Shown here piece by piece: positions 21,573 through 32,900 of a stretch of 64,000 bases of DNA; the first letter of the stretch is position 1; each line of letters starts with the position of its first letter. The stretch comes from Yamagishiella unicocca. Its lineage: Eukaryota > Chlorophyta > Chlorophyceae > Chlamydomonadales > Volvocaceae. Where the stretch lies: positions 1 to 64,000 of the forward strand of contig BDSL01000025.1 of the NCBI GenBank assembly GCA_003116995.1, written 5' to 3'. A program made the position numbers and the translations under genes. The notes beneath the pieces are model-generated. The model was given only the letters and a program-made list of their open reading frames with translations, did no database searches and was not told the origin of the DNA.

Positions 21573-22099
21573 TCGGTAAGGTGGCGTACGTGGCACCAAG
21601 TGGGTGGGTTGGCGGTTGGTGTTGGGTTTGAGGTTTTGAGCGTCGTAAATGCTGCACATGTAGTCGTGGTGGACCATAGGTACTTCACCGCCTGGCACCA
21701 TACCCACCTCACCTTGCTCTTATCTGTCCACCTACCCCGACTGACTACAACCTCCCGTCTGAATGCGCTGCTGCGTACGTCCGCGAAACCTACCCGAGGT
21801 GCCGCGCCCCAACATCGTCATCGCGACGGTGGCAAGAGTGCTTCTCCCGGGGTGCGCTCAGGGAAGGAGGCCCGCGAGGGGGACCCGGGTGTTTGTGGGG
21901 GGGAGGAGCTGCAGTGTATGCAGCTATCCGATGGCAGTCTGAAATCGTTTTCCCTATGAGATTCGTAATTCCGTTGGCCAGGCGGTATTTATCAAGCCCC
22001 AGCTGCACATGGGGAGGGACAACCCTATATATTGAACGTGCAGCTCAGCATGCAGGTTCCGATACCTGCGGTGTCCCACTGGTCGTGCGCTCACACAAC

Positions 22100-22720
22100 G
22101 CCTCTCCCACACCACCACGGTATTGTTTTACCCTCCCCCCCACCCCAACACTCCTCCCCAGGAGAGTTCACCAACTGGGTAGGGAAGATGTTTTGCTCGC
22201 GTTTCTGCCTGTCTACTGCGTTCTTGTTGGCGGGCATATGGGCGTGCGTCTGGGCTGTCGCGGTCTCCGGTCCCCCACGGCGGCGCGGCGCGCCTCCGGC
22301 ATCCTACCACGGACGCTGGCTGGCCCGGTCCGGTAGTTTCGTTGCTTCTTCAGCCACTTCGTTCACAAACTCCCGGTCGGTATTCGAGAGCGTCGGGGCG
22401 TCACCGTTTTTTGCTATCCCATCACCAGCCACCTCACCAAGGCTTGCGCCCAGAACAACCCGGCTTCACATTAGCCGCCGAAGGTCGACATACGACCTCC
22501 GACTTTCAATTTCCTAACCAAGTTCTCCAGCATACATCTCCGAACATCTGTTCTAAACGGGTTTCCTTTCGTACACGGGCTTTCATTGTACGCACTCCTC
22601 CCCAACCACTCCTCCCAACCGCTCCCCTCCACTCCTCCCCAACATCCCTCCTTGCAACCACTCCTCCCCACCAATCTACCATTTTCCAACCGATTTTCCT
22701 TTCGTACATGGGTTTTCCTA
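22100..22720 (+). repeat. dispersed repeat family, plus-oriented copy
   Basis: Contains gttttgctcgcgtttctgcc, tctactgcgttcttgttggc, the ccccacggcggcgcggcgcg block, the tcggtattcgngngngtcgg block and the core (about 22524-22600). A second partial core end lies near 22680-22725 (ttttcctttcgtacatgggt). It is more diverged than the 14 and 24 kb copies. Confidence 0.55.
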
Positions 22721-22785
22721 GCAAACACCCCACCTCCCCTCTCACGACCACCAACCCATTCCCCACACCACCAGCCCCTGCGCAG

Positions 22786-23285
22786 GCCAGCTGCTTGGCG
22801 CCGGTGTGGACGTGTTCGCATTCGGCATGGTGAGGATCCGGCAGAGAACGGGGGGATCCATGCAACGTCGTACGTGTGAATTGTGCCGAATGCCGTACTT
22901 TCATAGGTTTCGGAGGCTACTGGCCGGTCACCAGGCCCACTGCCCGGCACTGATTGGGTGCTATGTTCTGACCCAGCCACCCATTGTTTAGGCCCTCCTT
23001 GCTGCCTGGCATCCCCCCACCGCCGCCGCCGCTGACCCCCTCTCCCTCGCTTTGCAGCTGAAGTGGGAGCTTATGCCCTGCCAGCCGCACCATGGCGGAG
23101 TTGACCCCAAGGTGTGTGGGTTTGGGGTGCATTGCCTCGTGCGCCAGACATTCGCTGTTGGTGATCCTTTGAGTTTCACCCGCTGACTGACTTCCTTGGG
23201 TCTTGTATTCCCCGTTCCTCTCATTCCCCGCCTCCTGTGGTCTCACGCGCAGCAGCTCCCCAACCTGGTGCCAGCCTACGCGTAA
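22786..23285 (+). CDS. 3' end of a protein kinase, probably truncated
   Basis: Three small segments with good splice sites join in phase: 22786-22829, 23058-23111 and 23253-23285. Together they read QLLGAGVDVFAFGM, then LKWELMPCQPHHGGVDPK, then QLPNLVPAYA and TAA. DVFAFGM-LKWELM matches kinase subdomain IX (invariant Asp, then FG and WEL), and PCQPHHGG matches the following loop. A normal kinase continues for about 60 residues through subdomains X-XI with an invariant Arg. Here the frame stops after 17 residues, so the C-lobe is short. No catalytic loop or glycine loop is found upstream, where repeats dominate. It is either a kinase gene disrupted by repeats or a fragment. Confidence 0.45.
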
Positions 23286-23849
23286 CCTCTCACACGCCGC
23301 CTGGTGGCCTAACGTGCGGCCTGAGGTCCACCCCTGGGCCCCCCGAGTACCGATGGGTGCGGGATTGCAAGCCAGGGAAATTGAAGGGTCGCACGACGCG
23401 GCGCTGGGGCCCCCAGCCAGCCTGTGCAGTCTCAGCCCGCCCTCTGCGCACCAACTGATCCATATCCCCCCGGCCCCGCCCCCGACCCCGACCCCGACCC
23501 ATCCCCCCAGAGCCATGGCGATCCGCTGCTGGGCTTCCTCCCACGAGCACAGGCCCATCGCCACACAGCCGGTGTTCGGCTCCTGGGCCGACGCCTTCCA
23601 CGATCATCTCGCCCACCACCTTAGCTGCAGCAGCTTCGCTTCCTCAGCTGCTCCCACCACTGCCCTTCGTCGGCCGCCGCCACGTTCTCCGTCCACCTGT
23701 TCCGGGCCCTCGCCCCCTCCTTCGTCGGCCTGTGTTCGACCACCCTCCCCGCTGGCTACGACCCCTGGTGATGCAGCAACTCGAACGCGTTGCTCTCGAT
23801 GCCCCAGGCCTACAACGCCCGCCAGGTCCAGCCCCCCACCCCCCAATTC

Positions 23850-24060
23850 CTGCTAGCGCCCAAAACCGATTCTGCGAAAACTTTCCGTGCGTCGCGTGGG
23901 GTCCTCGCTTCTTTTCGTCTCGCCGTAGCCGCTATAGTTTAGACGCTAAAGGTCATATTTCGACCTTCAGCTTTAGTATCCCCAACCCAGTTCTCCAGCA
24001 TGCATCTCAGAACGTCTGTTTCAAACGGGTTTTCGGACATCCACGGGTTTCCCTCGAACC
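23850..24060 (+). repeat. dispersed repeat family: 3' part with core
   Basis: tagcgcccaaaaccgattct through the tcgtctcgccgtagccgct block to the core (23989-24060) and ctcgaacccc. It is nearly identical to 25631-25850 and abuts the next copy's start at about 24075. Confidence 0.75.
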
Positions 24061-25860
24061 CCCCAATTCGCTGTCCCCCCTGCCCCGCATCTTCACGCCC
24101 CATTTTTCTCACTACCTTCCTCCGTCGTGCAGGCCTCCGCCGTACACCGCCGGACAAGACCGCGTCGTACCCGTCTCCCCGTATATCCGACCTCCCCTTC
24201 CCTGCTTCCGCCTCTTTCGCCTGTTTTGACCCCTGTCCACCCGATCCGCACCTGGATGTTGTTCCTCACGCCTCCTGCTGCCCCCTGCCCGCATGTTTCG
24301 CGTCGACCGCCTTCCCCACCCGCTCTGGGCCGTGGCCAGGTGAGTTCCGCCGCTGGGTTGGGCCCCTGTTTTGGTGTTTTTTTGCTAGTCGTTGCACTCT
24401 TGTCTGCGGGTGTCGGGACCTGCGTCTAGGCTTTCGCGTCCCCCATGGCGGCGCGGCGCGGCTTCGGCTTCCTGCCATGTATGGACGCCGGCGGACCTTC
24501 CTTCTCTGGTAATGACCGGCTTCCTCGCAACGTCCGCAACCATCGGGTCGGTATTCGGGCGGGTCGGGACCGGGATCGGGACCGGACCGCGCTGTCCGCT
24601 CTCCCATAGCTCACCACCTCCCCCAGCAAGTGTTCCGGCGGCTCTGGTCTGGCATGAAGTGGGAGCCGGCCTATAAGGAGGGATGGTGGCGGTTGGCTGT
24701 GGATGGGATCCCCCTCCTCGGGAACTCTCATATGCGGACGGCAGCAGCAGCCCCTTGTGGGTGCGGTGTGCCGGCTGGAGAGTCTCCAGGGGCGGGTACC
24801 CCCCGCTTACACCACTTTTGGTTCTGCCCGGTGGCTCAAGCAGTGACTGCCCAACTCGAGACCCAGCTCGGTGCAGGGGTGACACGGGCGCAAGTTTGGT
24901 TGGTGCAAGCCCCTACCGGGGTACAGTCCTGCGTCTGGGATGTAGTAGTCCTGGCGGCTATTACTGCCATGGAGGTGGGGCGCCGTTTTATGGCCGCGGC
25001 CTTGAAGAGGGCGGGGGCTGGTGGTCCCCCTCTTACTCCGGGTAGTGGTCTTCTGGATCGCGCCGTTCGCCGTGGGGTGGTGGAGTTTTGGGCCCTTTTG
25101 AAGGGCTTTGCTGCGCTGGGGCTTCCCCAGAAAGGCTGGGATGCAGTGGGGCCTCGGCATCCTTTCTTGCGGGTTGTCGCCAATCGCCTTGTGTGCGGGG
25201 ACCGGCTGAGGTACTGGTGGATTCCTGATCGGCTCGGGTTGTCTTGGGGAGCGGGGTTTCCCGTGCTTCATACTTTCTGGCTATATAGGCGTGTTGAGCC
25301 CTGCTAGGGGTCCGTGCCTTTTGGGATGAGAGGTGGCGGGTTCCGATGTTTGCATCGTTGCGGCGCTCCACTGGTTCGTCGGGTGCTGGGCTGTTATGTT
25401 GGTTGGTGGCCAGTTCCTGATAGGGGAGCCTCTAGTGCAAATTCCCCCTGGGGTGCTGGCTGCTGCTCTGTATGCCTACGGCCTGTCAACTTGGTGTTCT
25501 GGTGGTTTGCCTTTGTTTCGGTGCATGTCGGTATTTGTTTCCTCCGTCTTGTTCAGTGTCAGGCGATGTGCCCGATGGTTCTACCTCTTGGTCTGGAACC
25601 CACTGTAACCGTTACAACAACCTCCCCCAGTTCTCCTTCTAGCGCCCAAAACCGGTTCTGCGAAACGTTTCCGTGCGTCGCGTGGGGTCCTCGCTTCCTG
25701 TCGTCTCGCCGTAGCCGCTTTAGCTTAGCCGCCAAAGGTCATATTACGACCTTCGGCTTTAGTATCCCCAACCCAGTTCTCCAGCATGCATCTCAAAACG
25801 TCTGCTTTAAACGGTTTTTTCGGGCATCCACGGGTCTTCCTCGAACCCCCCAATTCGCAC
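24061..25860 (+). repeat. dispersed repeat family: long copy split by a LINE
   Basis: The family body runs 24061-24626, is interrupted by the insertion at 24627-25619, and continues 25631-25860 with the tagcgcccaaaacc block and the core. Compare the uninterrupted order at about 14440-14480. The segment 23850-24060 plus this copy form a head-to-tail pair. Confidence 0.7.
24627..25619 (+). mobile_element. 5'-truncated LINE insertion with target-site duplication
   Basis: A frame of about 226 codons (24630-25307) ends with TAG and is followed by about 310 bp of non-coding tail. The protein resembles the C-terminus of L1-type ORF2: a Trp-rich start, then PCGCG about 25 residues before HHFWFCPVAQAV (a CCHC-like zf-RVT arrangement), and a basic tail. 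The reverse transcriptase and endonuclease are absent, so the copy is 5'-truncated. The 11-bp acctcccccag lies at both edges (24616-24626 and 25620-25630), as expected for target-primed insertion. The 3' end is gtaaccgttacaaca, not poly(A). Confidence 0.7.
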
Positions 25861-25930
25861 TACCCGTCACGCACGGCTTCACCCGGCTCTATACCGACAT
25901 CCCTCATCCCCTGCTGTGCACCATGTTAAT

Positions 25931-27220
25931 TCGCCCTCGTCGCCGCGTGCTTCACACATGAAGGGGCAACGTGCTTCGACGTCCTTTCTGTCGCGGCCCC
26001 GGCGGGCCGTGAGGACCAAGAGGTGGGGGTGAAGACGGCGGCGGGGACGAGATGGGGGAGAAGGTAGGGCAGAAGGTCGAGGAGAAGTGCGGGCGTTGGA
26101 GGCGATGTGGAGGCGGGGAAGGCAGCGGCAGCGGCGGTGGGGAAGGAGGCGGCGGCGGTGTCGGGGGAGGAGGTGGGGAAGAAGGCGGTGGCGGCGGTGG
26201 TGGTGGAGACGGCGGAGGGGACGGGATCGGGGAGAGGGCGGGCAGGAGATGGGGGTAGCGGCGGCGGGGGAGGCGGCAGCGGTGGCGATGGGCGTGGGGT
26301 CGGCGGCGGCATCGGGTGAGAATGTTCAGAAGGAGGCGCTTGCAGCGGTGGTGGCGGAGGCGGAGGCGGGGTAGGACACGGGGGAATTCGCGCGGTTGCG
26401 GCGGCGATAGCGGCTAGGGAGGTGGCGGCGGCGGTAGGGGAGGAGGTGGCGGCGGCGCCGGATGAGGAGGTGGGAAGGAGGCGGTGGCAGCGGTGTTTGC
26501 GGAGGCGTCGGCGGGGGAGATCGCAGGGGAGGAGGTGGGGGAGGGAGGCGACGGCGGCGGGGGCGGCGGGGGAGGCGGCGGGGGAGGCGTTGGCAGCGGC
26601 GGTGGGGGATGAGGCGGCAGCGGCGTCAGGGGAGAAGGTGGGGAAGGAGGCGGGGGCGGCGGGGGCGGCGGCGGAGAATGAGGCGGCGGCGGGGGATGAG
26701 GCGGCGGCGGCGTTGGAGGCGGAGGTGGAGGCGGCGGCGCCGAGGGAGACGATGACGGCAGCGAGGGAGAAGGTCGTGGCGGGAGGAGGAGGAAAAGGAG
26801 GGGAAGGAGGCGGAGGCGTCGGGGGAGGTGCGGGGAAGGAGCCGGCAGCGGCATTTGGGAGGCGGAGGCTGTGGATGGGCTGGCAGTGGCGGAGGAGGAG
26901 GGGGAGGAGGTGGGGAAGGAGGCGGCGGCGGCGTCGGGGGACTGGTGAGGTGGGGAAGGAGGCGGCGGTGGTGGCGGAGCCGACAGCGGGGAAGGAGGTG
27001 AGGGAGAGGTGACGGCGGGGGTGGCGTCGGGGGAGGCATCCGGGGTGGCAGCAGCAGCGCCGGTGGGGGAGGCGTCGGCGGCGTCGGCGGCGTCGGGGGA
27101 GCAGGTGGGGAAGGTGATGGCGGCGGCGGAGGTGGCGACGGTGGCGGTGGTGACGGAGGCGGCGGCGGGGGAGGCGGTGCTCAGAGCCACCAGAAGCACC
27201 ACACCAGAACCACACACCAT
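25931..27220. repeat. GGC/GAG-rich low-complexity tract
   Basis: About 1.2 kb built from gaggcggcggcg, gtggggaagg and similar pieces. Several frames stay open on each strand (up to 447 codons minus and 196 plus), giving Pro/Ala/Ser/His or Gly/Glu/Ala/Arg polymers. The openness in overlapping frames and the lack of splice sites argue for a microsatellite-like origin. Confidence 0.75.
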
Positions 27221-28661
27221 CCCCTGTGAATCGGCTTGCAGAGACGTGAGGGCCCTTGGCCCAATCCAAGTCGCAGGTCCCGAAAGGATTTACGATCCTG
27301 GAGCCAATAAGAATGTGTGGCGAAGTTTATGGCGATGGGAGGCAGCTGTCTACATGCGGGTGCGGGTGAACCTAAGAAAATACTGCGGCCTCAATCCTTA
27401 CCGCAGTCTCCTAACCCTTACCGGTACCACCCAGCAGCGCCACGCCAGCACCACCCACCAGCACCACTCAACAGACCAACCAAGGAGACCCACCCAGCAG
27501 TCTCTCACCAGCACCACACCACACCAGCACCACATTCCAGCCCGGGCTCTGTGTGCAAAGGGAGATGCATTGCCTGTGCACGAAGTCGCGGTCAGGGTGC
27601 AGTTCTTGCTTGTAACAGTCTCAAACTTACGAATCATTTACTTTGGGCCCTTGAAACAGCCTCAACCTTAAGGAAATCGGCGTAGTTTTAGTAGCTGTTA
27701 CAGTGTTCCCGAGACCAGACCTTTAGTGCTTTCATTCAGTCGTTGGCCTCACTCCCTGGCTCCGTGCCTGCAGACTGAACAGGCGCAGATATGGTATGCC
27801 CGAGCACTAGCATGTGTCAAATGAGGCCGCCTGGTTGTCCTGCTGCGGCTGTTGTGTCGACTCAGCTGAAATACGTCCGACTCTTATCTGTGAAACAGAG
27901 GGAACGTACCTGGCGATTCTTATTCCAACCTACCTACTACATAACTCCATGCACTACCACATACGTTGGGACGAAGGTGGAGACAAGTCAGGTCCAGGAA
28001 CCGGCAGAGTGGACCCTTCAGCAGGAAGGCTGGGGTATGGACTTTTTTGCAGCCCAGTTCGGTTACCCAGATGGACGGATAACCCCAAAACGTACCCTCC
28101 ACGCCAATTGTCGGGGCGAATCGTAGCTGCCAACGCGCCGGCAGCGGTATGACAACACCTTGCACTGGTGACTGTACTCTGGACATGGGCTTTACATGCA
28201 CTGAACTTTGACGCAAGGACAGGTATCCGGGGTGTTCTGCCAGTCTGAATGATATGCCTCGACTTCAGAATGGCAGCTACATGGCATGTCATGTGCCAAC
28301 CTTACGTCCATACTTTTACGCGCCCACAGTGGCTTCTACACAAACGCACGCAACCGCGGGACATAGAGACACCATCCAACCATCCCAGGCGCGGTTCATG
28401 AGGTTGTTACGACGTTCTATCCCATCTACAAACAAAGCCGAGGCAAAACGGCGCTCAACGGCGCTCAGGCCCCCCTCAGGTAAACCCCGCACGCGCGTAC
28501 CCAGAATGCCGACCAGATCCAAGTTGTCAAGCTGTTTGAAACCACCGATCGTTCGAATTGCCAGGCGGAACATAGCTAATGGCCATGCCCACGAGCAGCC
28601 TCATGGGACCGTACGAGGCCTGCGGCGTGTCGGAGCAGGTAGCGGTCCGAGCGATGACCGT
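27221..28661. other. non-genic interval, 3' flank of NUO3
   Basis: Contains a ccagcaccac-type repeat (27425-27540) and otherwise unique sequence. A TTACA at 27698-27702 (TGTAA on the minus strand) could be the NUO3 polyadenylation signal, which would give a 3'UTR of about 950 nt. No exon recognised. Confidence 0.4.
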
Positions 28662-31600
28662 CTACTCGCGCCACTCAAGCGCACCCATGCCCCACTCGTA
28701 GGCGAAACCGGCGACAAGAATGGCCAGGAACAGGTTCATGGTCCAGTACATGGGCAGGCTGGCGTGCGTCATGGCGTACGGGAACAGGTAGACAATCTCG
28801 ATATCGAACAGCAGGTACATGATGGACACGAGGTAGAAAGACACGCTGAACGTCTGACGGGCCTGCAAGACAACGAGGCGGGAAGTTGATGGTAATGCAG
28901 CGCCGAACAGTGCCAATGCATCGCACACGTGTCGCAAGGCATCCTTTAGCCAGAACGTCCACTGGCCCATGTCATCGTTTATTGATCGCTGTTGACCGCT
29001 TCTCGGCCCCCCTCAGCCCGCTTGGGCACCTCATCCTCGTCCAGACCATCTCTGTGTCGTCTTACGGGACAGCCAATCCGGGCGGAGGCCTGCTGGCTTC
29101 CCCCCAGAGGGTCCGGCAGGGTGACCCCAACATCGGCAAATGCTTTACAACATGCACTGCCCTTGTGTTAGTCCAAACCACCTGCCCATCGACCCACCCA
29201 CCCACCTCGCCGAAAGCATCGAAGCCGCATTCGTACGCAGAGGACTTGTCCAGGTCCACGCGCGAGGGCGCCACGACCAGCGGCAGCACAATGAAGACGG
29301 TAGAGATGGCGGTGGCGATGAGGGTTGCGACAATATAAGGGTAGAAGCTCCCAGAGTCCAGGCCTGGAAAACGGAACGAGCGACGCAAATGGAACACCAT
29401 GGTCAGTACAAGTACGACAACGATGCGGACCAGTGGCCGTATAATGATTGCAGGACATCGTCGGCCAGGGCGCCACGGTGAAAGTCGCGCCCACGCATGC
29501 TGGAAGCTAAGATGACCCGCACTCATGACTTATTAACTGCCGGCTGGCAACTGGCATCAACCCGTCAAACCAGTTTAACGCTTTACTTCAGACGTAGTTG
29601 ACTAAGCCCAGTCCGCAGACATCCCGCGTCGGAGTCTTGACACATGCCCTAAGCCGCTGCTCCTGTGGCCCAGTCGCAGACAGCACCGCTAGAGGCATGC
29701 GAAACTCAAGCCATACCAAGATTACCTGCCCCCGCTCTCAAGTAACCTTCACACAACACCGATTACGTAGGCTACCCACGTTGGCAAGACATGCACGGCC
29801 GCGCCAAAGAAACGGCGCTATCAATTGTCGCCCAATCATGCCCTGGCAACATTTTTGAGACAAGCAAGCCGTCACCATGCCCACGTCCCGCTGGCATCCG
29901 TGCACCCTACCTAACCTGCCCCCATCTCATCCTCACGTACAGGACAGTCGTGACTGAGCCTAATCCGCCAGGGCTTGTTGACAGGCAGCATGTGGCGCAG
30001 GCAACGGGGATCGCCGCGTGCCTTCCCGCACATTACCAAGCCACTGCAAGCCCTTGTGGCTCGTTCTCAAGAGTTGCCGCACTCCCGCCACGCGCCTCGC
30101 ATGCGTCAACCGCTTTTGTTGCCATGCTTCCCGACGCCAAAGACAAATCACCCTAGACTGTCACCTGCTCGATGATGCATCTCTTGCCAGCCATATGTTT
30201 TAGGTAAGGGAAACGCTTACGATCGCAACGCAGAAGTCGCATGTATGCCTACATGTCATTTGCAGGTCTCTGACGCCCCGCAAGTAGCAACCCACCAGTG
30301 AATTGGAACATGCGGTTCGCCTCTGCCGACACCACGTGGTCTCCTTCCACGAAGTAGCGCTGGGCCGGAGACCAGGCGTTGTAGCCGCGGCGCTGAGCCT
30401 GCGCGGCGTTGGCCGTCGAGCAGGTGGGGGCAGAATGACGGGGTCAGGCAGCGGGTAGCACGGCCTGCGGTTAGGCGGCATCCCTTGCACCGCCATCCGC
30501 ACGGCAAAATCCATCCGCATGACCATTCGCACGGCGAAGTCCGTGCAGTTCCCTTTTCGCATGCCAGTCCGCATGCAGCCAGCGCATGGAAGTCCCACGG
30601 GCAGGCCATATAGACAAGGCTTGACTAAGGGCGCCAGTCCGTCCAAAGCAATACGGCGCAACATGGAAGCGGGCAGACGATGCCATTGAAAGACCAGCAC
30701 GGCATCAGGAGTTGCGTGCCGTGAAGCAGGTGGATTACCAAGACGCAGCGATGGCTGGAACGACGAAATCCTTGGCGCAAAGGATGAAAGACACACACGC
30801 CAACACCTTTCAAATGGATAGCGACTGGGCAAGACACCCAAGGGCCGACAAAAGCCGCGCTGGCGCTCCCAGATTCGTCCAGCCGAATCGTAGGAGCTTC
30901 CTCCTTCATTCCATGTTCGGGACGCAAACCACACAAAAAGTAAGCCCCTCAACCCTCAGGGCCATGGGAACAAACGCATCGCCCGACAGGCCAGCCACAC
31001 CAGCAGCGCCACCCTCCCAGCCCTGCCGCATTCAGCTCGGTTGGCCAGCAAAAGCACCCGCCGTGCCAAGAGTACGTTACCCACTAGAGGGAAGCTCGGC
31101 GTGGCTCCCATGCGCGCCATGCCCGGCAGGAGCGGTGTGCGCGCGGTGCGGGTGGGAAGGACCGGCGTGGCACGGGAGTCGCAGGCTTTAGCAGCGGAGG
31201 CTAGGCGCGGAGCAGCCGGTTGTTGCTCCCCCTGCGCGCGTGCGTTTACGTTACGATGCCTTCATACACTGAACTTTCATAGCACTGAACGTAGAAGCGG
31301 AACAAACCTTTCCAACGAGTTGCGCCGCGAAGCCAAGGCCGAGCTTTCCATACGTCGCCATATCAGTCTGATCCCTGAGATATTGCTGCAGCTGTGCCGG
31401 GCCCTGCAATAGAGGTTTGTCGGCCGCATGGCTAGCTGCTGATGGACGGCGCACGAACGCAAGCAGAGAGCGATAATACGCAAACAAGTTTACCTTGGTA
31501 GGGACCTCAGATGTCTGCTCATCGCGGCCTGCGCAATAGGCGCAGCAAACACCGGAATATCCATCAACCCAGGCGTCAACCCAAACATACGTGAGTTGGA

Positions 31601-31757
31601 CTATCATGCATTGCCATATAAACATTGCCATACAAACCTCTCGCGCGAACTTACTGGGTCCAGCAAAGGCCTGGAGCTCACGGGTGAGCTGTGCACTGAG
31701 GCAAGGCAAGAAGCGGCCCGCTCCAAGGGTGAGTCCTACTGAGCTGCGCAAAGCCAT
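28662..31757 (-). CDS. NUO3: mitochondrial complex I subunit ND3, nuclear-encoded
   Basis: Core membrane subunit of NADH:ubiquinone oxidoreductase in the inner mitochondrial membrane. Five exons join in phase: 31757-31638, 31403-31308, 30398-30296, 29363-29206 and 28862-28662, giving 225 aa. Residues 1 to about 106 form a basic, Ser/Arg-containing presequence starting MALRSSVGLTLGAGRFL. The ND3 core has three membrane segments (about 114-137, 166-190 and 198-220) and the conserved loop YECGFD at 150-155 with its key Cys152. ARQTFSVSFYLVSIMYLLFD and FAYEWGMGALEW are typical ND3. The usual Pro after FD is Ala156. Nuclear nad3 is known from chlorophycean algae. The start rests on the targeting character of the first exon. 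An extra small exon cannot be excluded. It is divergent from the PRS gene. Confidence 0.85.
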
Positions 31758-32900
31758 ATTTTACTTAAATTGATGCAGCACGTTCAGCAGGAAACGTATT
31801 GACCTGAAAATCTCTAAAGACTCGCTTGCTACGCCAGTTACGTCCTATCAAGCTGCTTGTGGCAACCTTTGGCTCCAAGGAAATACTCTCATATCAACGT
31901 GCACATCATAAGAGTCCATGCGATCGTATGCGTCACGTACGGCACTTTTGTGTGCCCGAAGGTCGGCAGGTCGGCCCGTATTGGCATTGCAGTCGACTAT
32001 CGACGCGCGGGCGTTCGTCGGGACCTGGCTGCGTAAGTTACCCGGCATCCCCATGCAGTAAAGTCTGAAACTCTCCAGGATTGCAGCATTATGCCTTCAA
32101 AAGCCCTCACCCCTTCCACTAGGGTCACCCTGGGTCACCACAGTGCGTCTGTGTTTGATACAAAACATGCAAGGACAACGACCCCAACCCTACCCTCACC
32201 CGCGCTCGGGTACGTGCACGGAGTTGTCGGTGCATAGTACGCCGGCCATTCCGTGCACGTGCCCGTGTCCAGCCACCTGATTGGGCCGGCGGGCCGTTTC
32301 CTACCAGTGCTGGGTTTAGAACGACGAATCAGGTATCGTTGTGTCCTGTGCGCAGCAGTCCCGACGGAAGCCGTCTTCGCGTCGTCCAGAACCCAAAATG
32401 CAGTCGGCGCCTTAACCCCTCCGGCTCTGGTCTGCTGCACCCTGGTGCACCGATTGGGGACACGCAGACACGCACCGCTGCTATGTTACCAGGCTATTAT
32501 GAAGAACATATCCCCGTACCATTGATGATGTTCAATGCCGTTCCAAAAATTAAGTATAGCAGCAAGCAGCTGTGACCAGAAACCAAGGTGGCATACAAAA
32601 GCCGGTTGGTGAGGAGCATGGCTCCTCACACTACGCAGAGGCATGATTTTACGTCAATTATGCTTTCACATGGTCTCATGGTGACTTCGGAAGCAATAGA
32701 AGACCGTACGGCGCACATGCCTTTCTTGCTCACGCACCTCCCCTGCAACCACAGTTGAGAGAGACTGTATTTGCATGTTATATTTACAAGCATTGTATTC
32801 ATTATTCTTGCGGGACAGACCAATAGCGACGGTCTTGGTTGTGCCTCAGTTCGTCTCTGGGTCTTGCAAGTTCCGGATGCTGAGTTGGGGCTAAGGGAAG
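31758..32900. promoter_or_regulatory. divergent intergenic region NUO3/PRS
   Basis: About 1.1 kb between the two start codons. It must contain both promoters. I see no clear TATA box or repeat, and several short frames lack support. Confidence 0.5.

Noticed and set aside
25926..27269. 447-codon minus-strand open frame
   Set aside because: Pro/Ala/Ser polymer from GGC/GAG repeats; a 268-codon frame overlaps it on the same strand and plus frames are open too, so openness is compositional.
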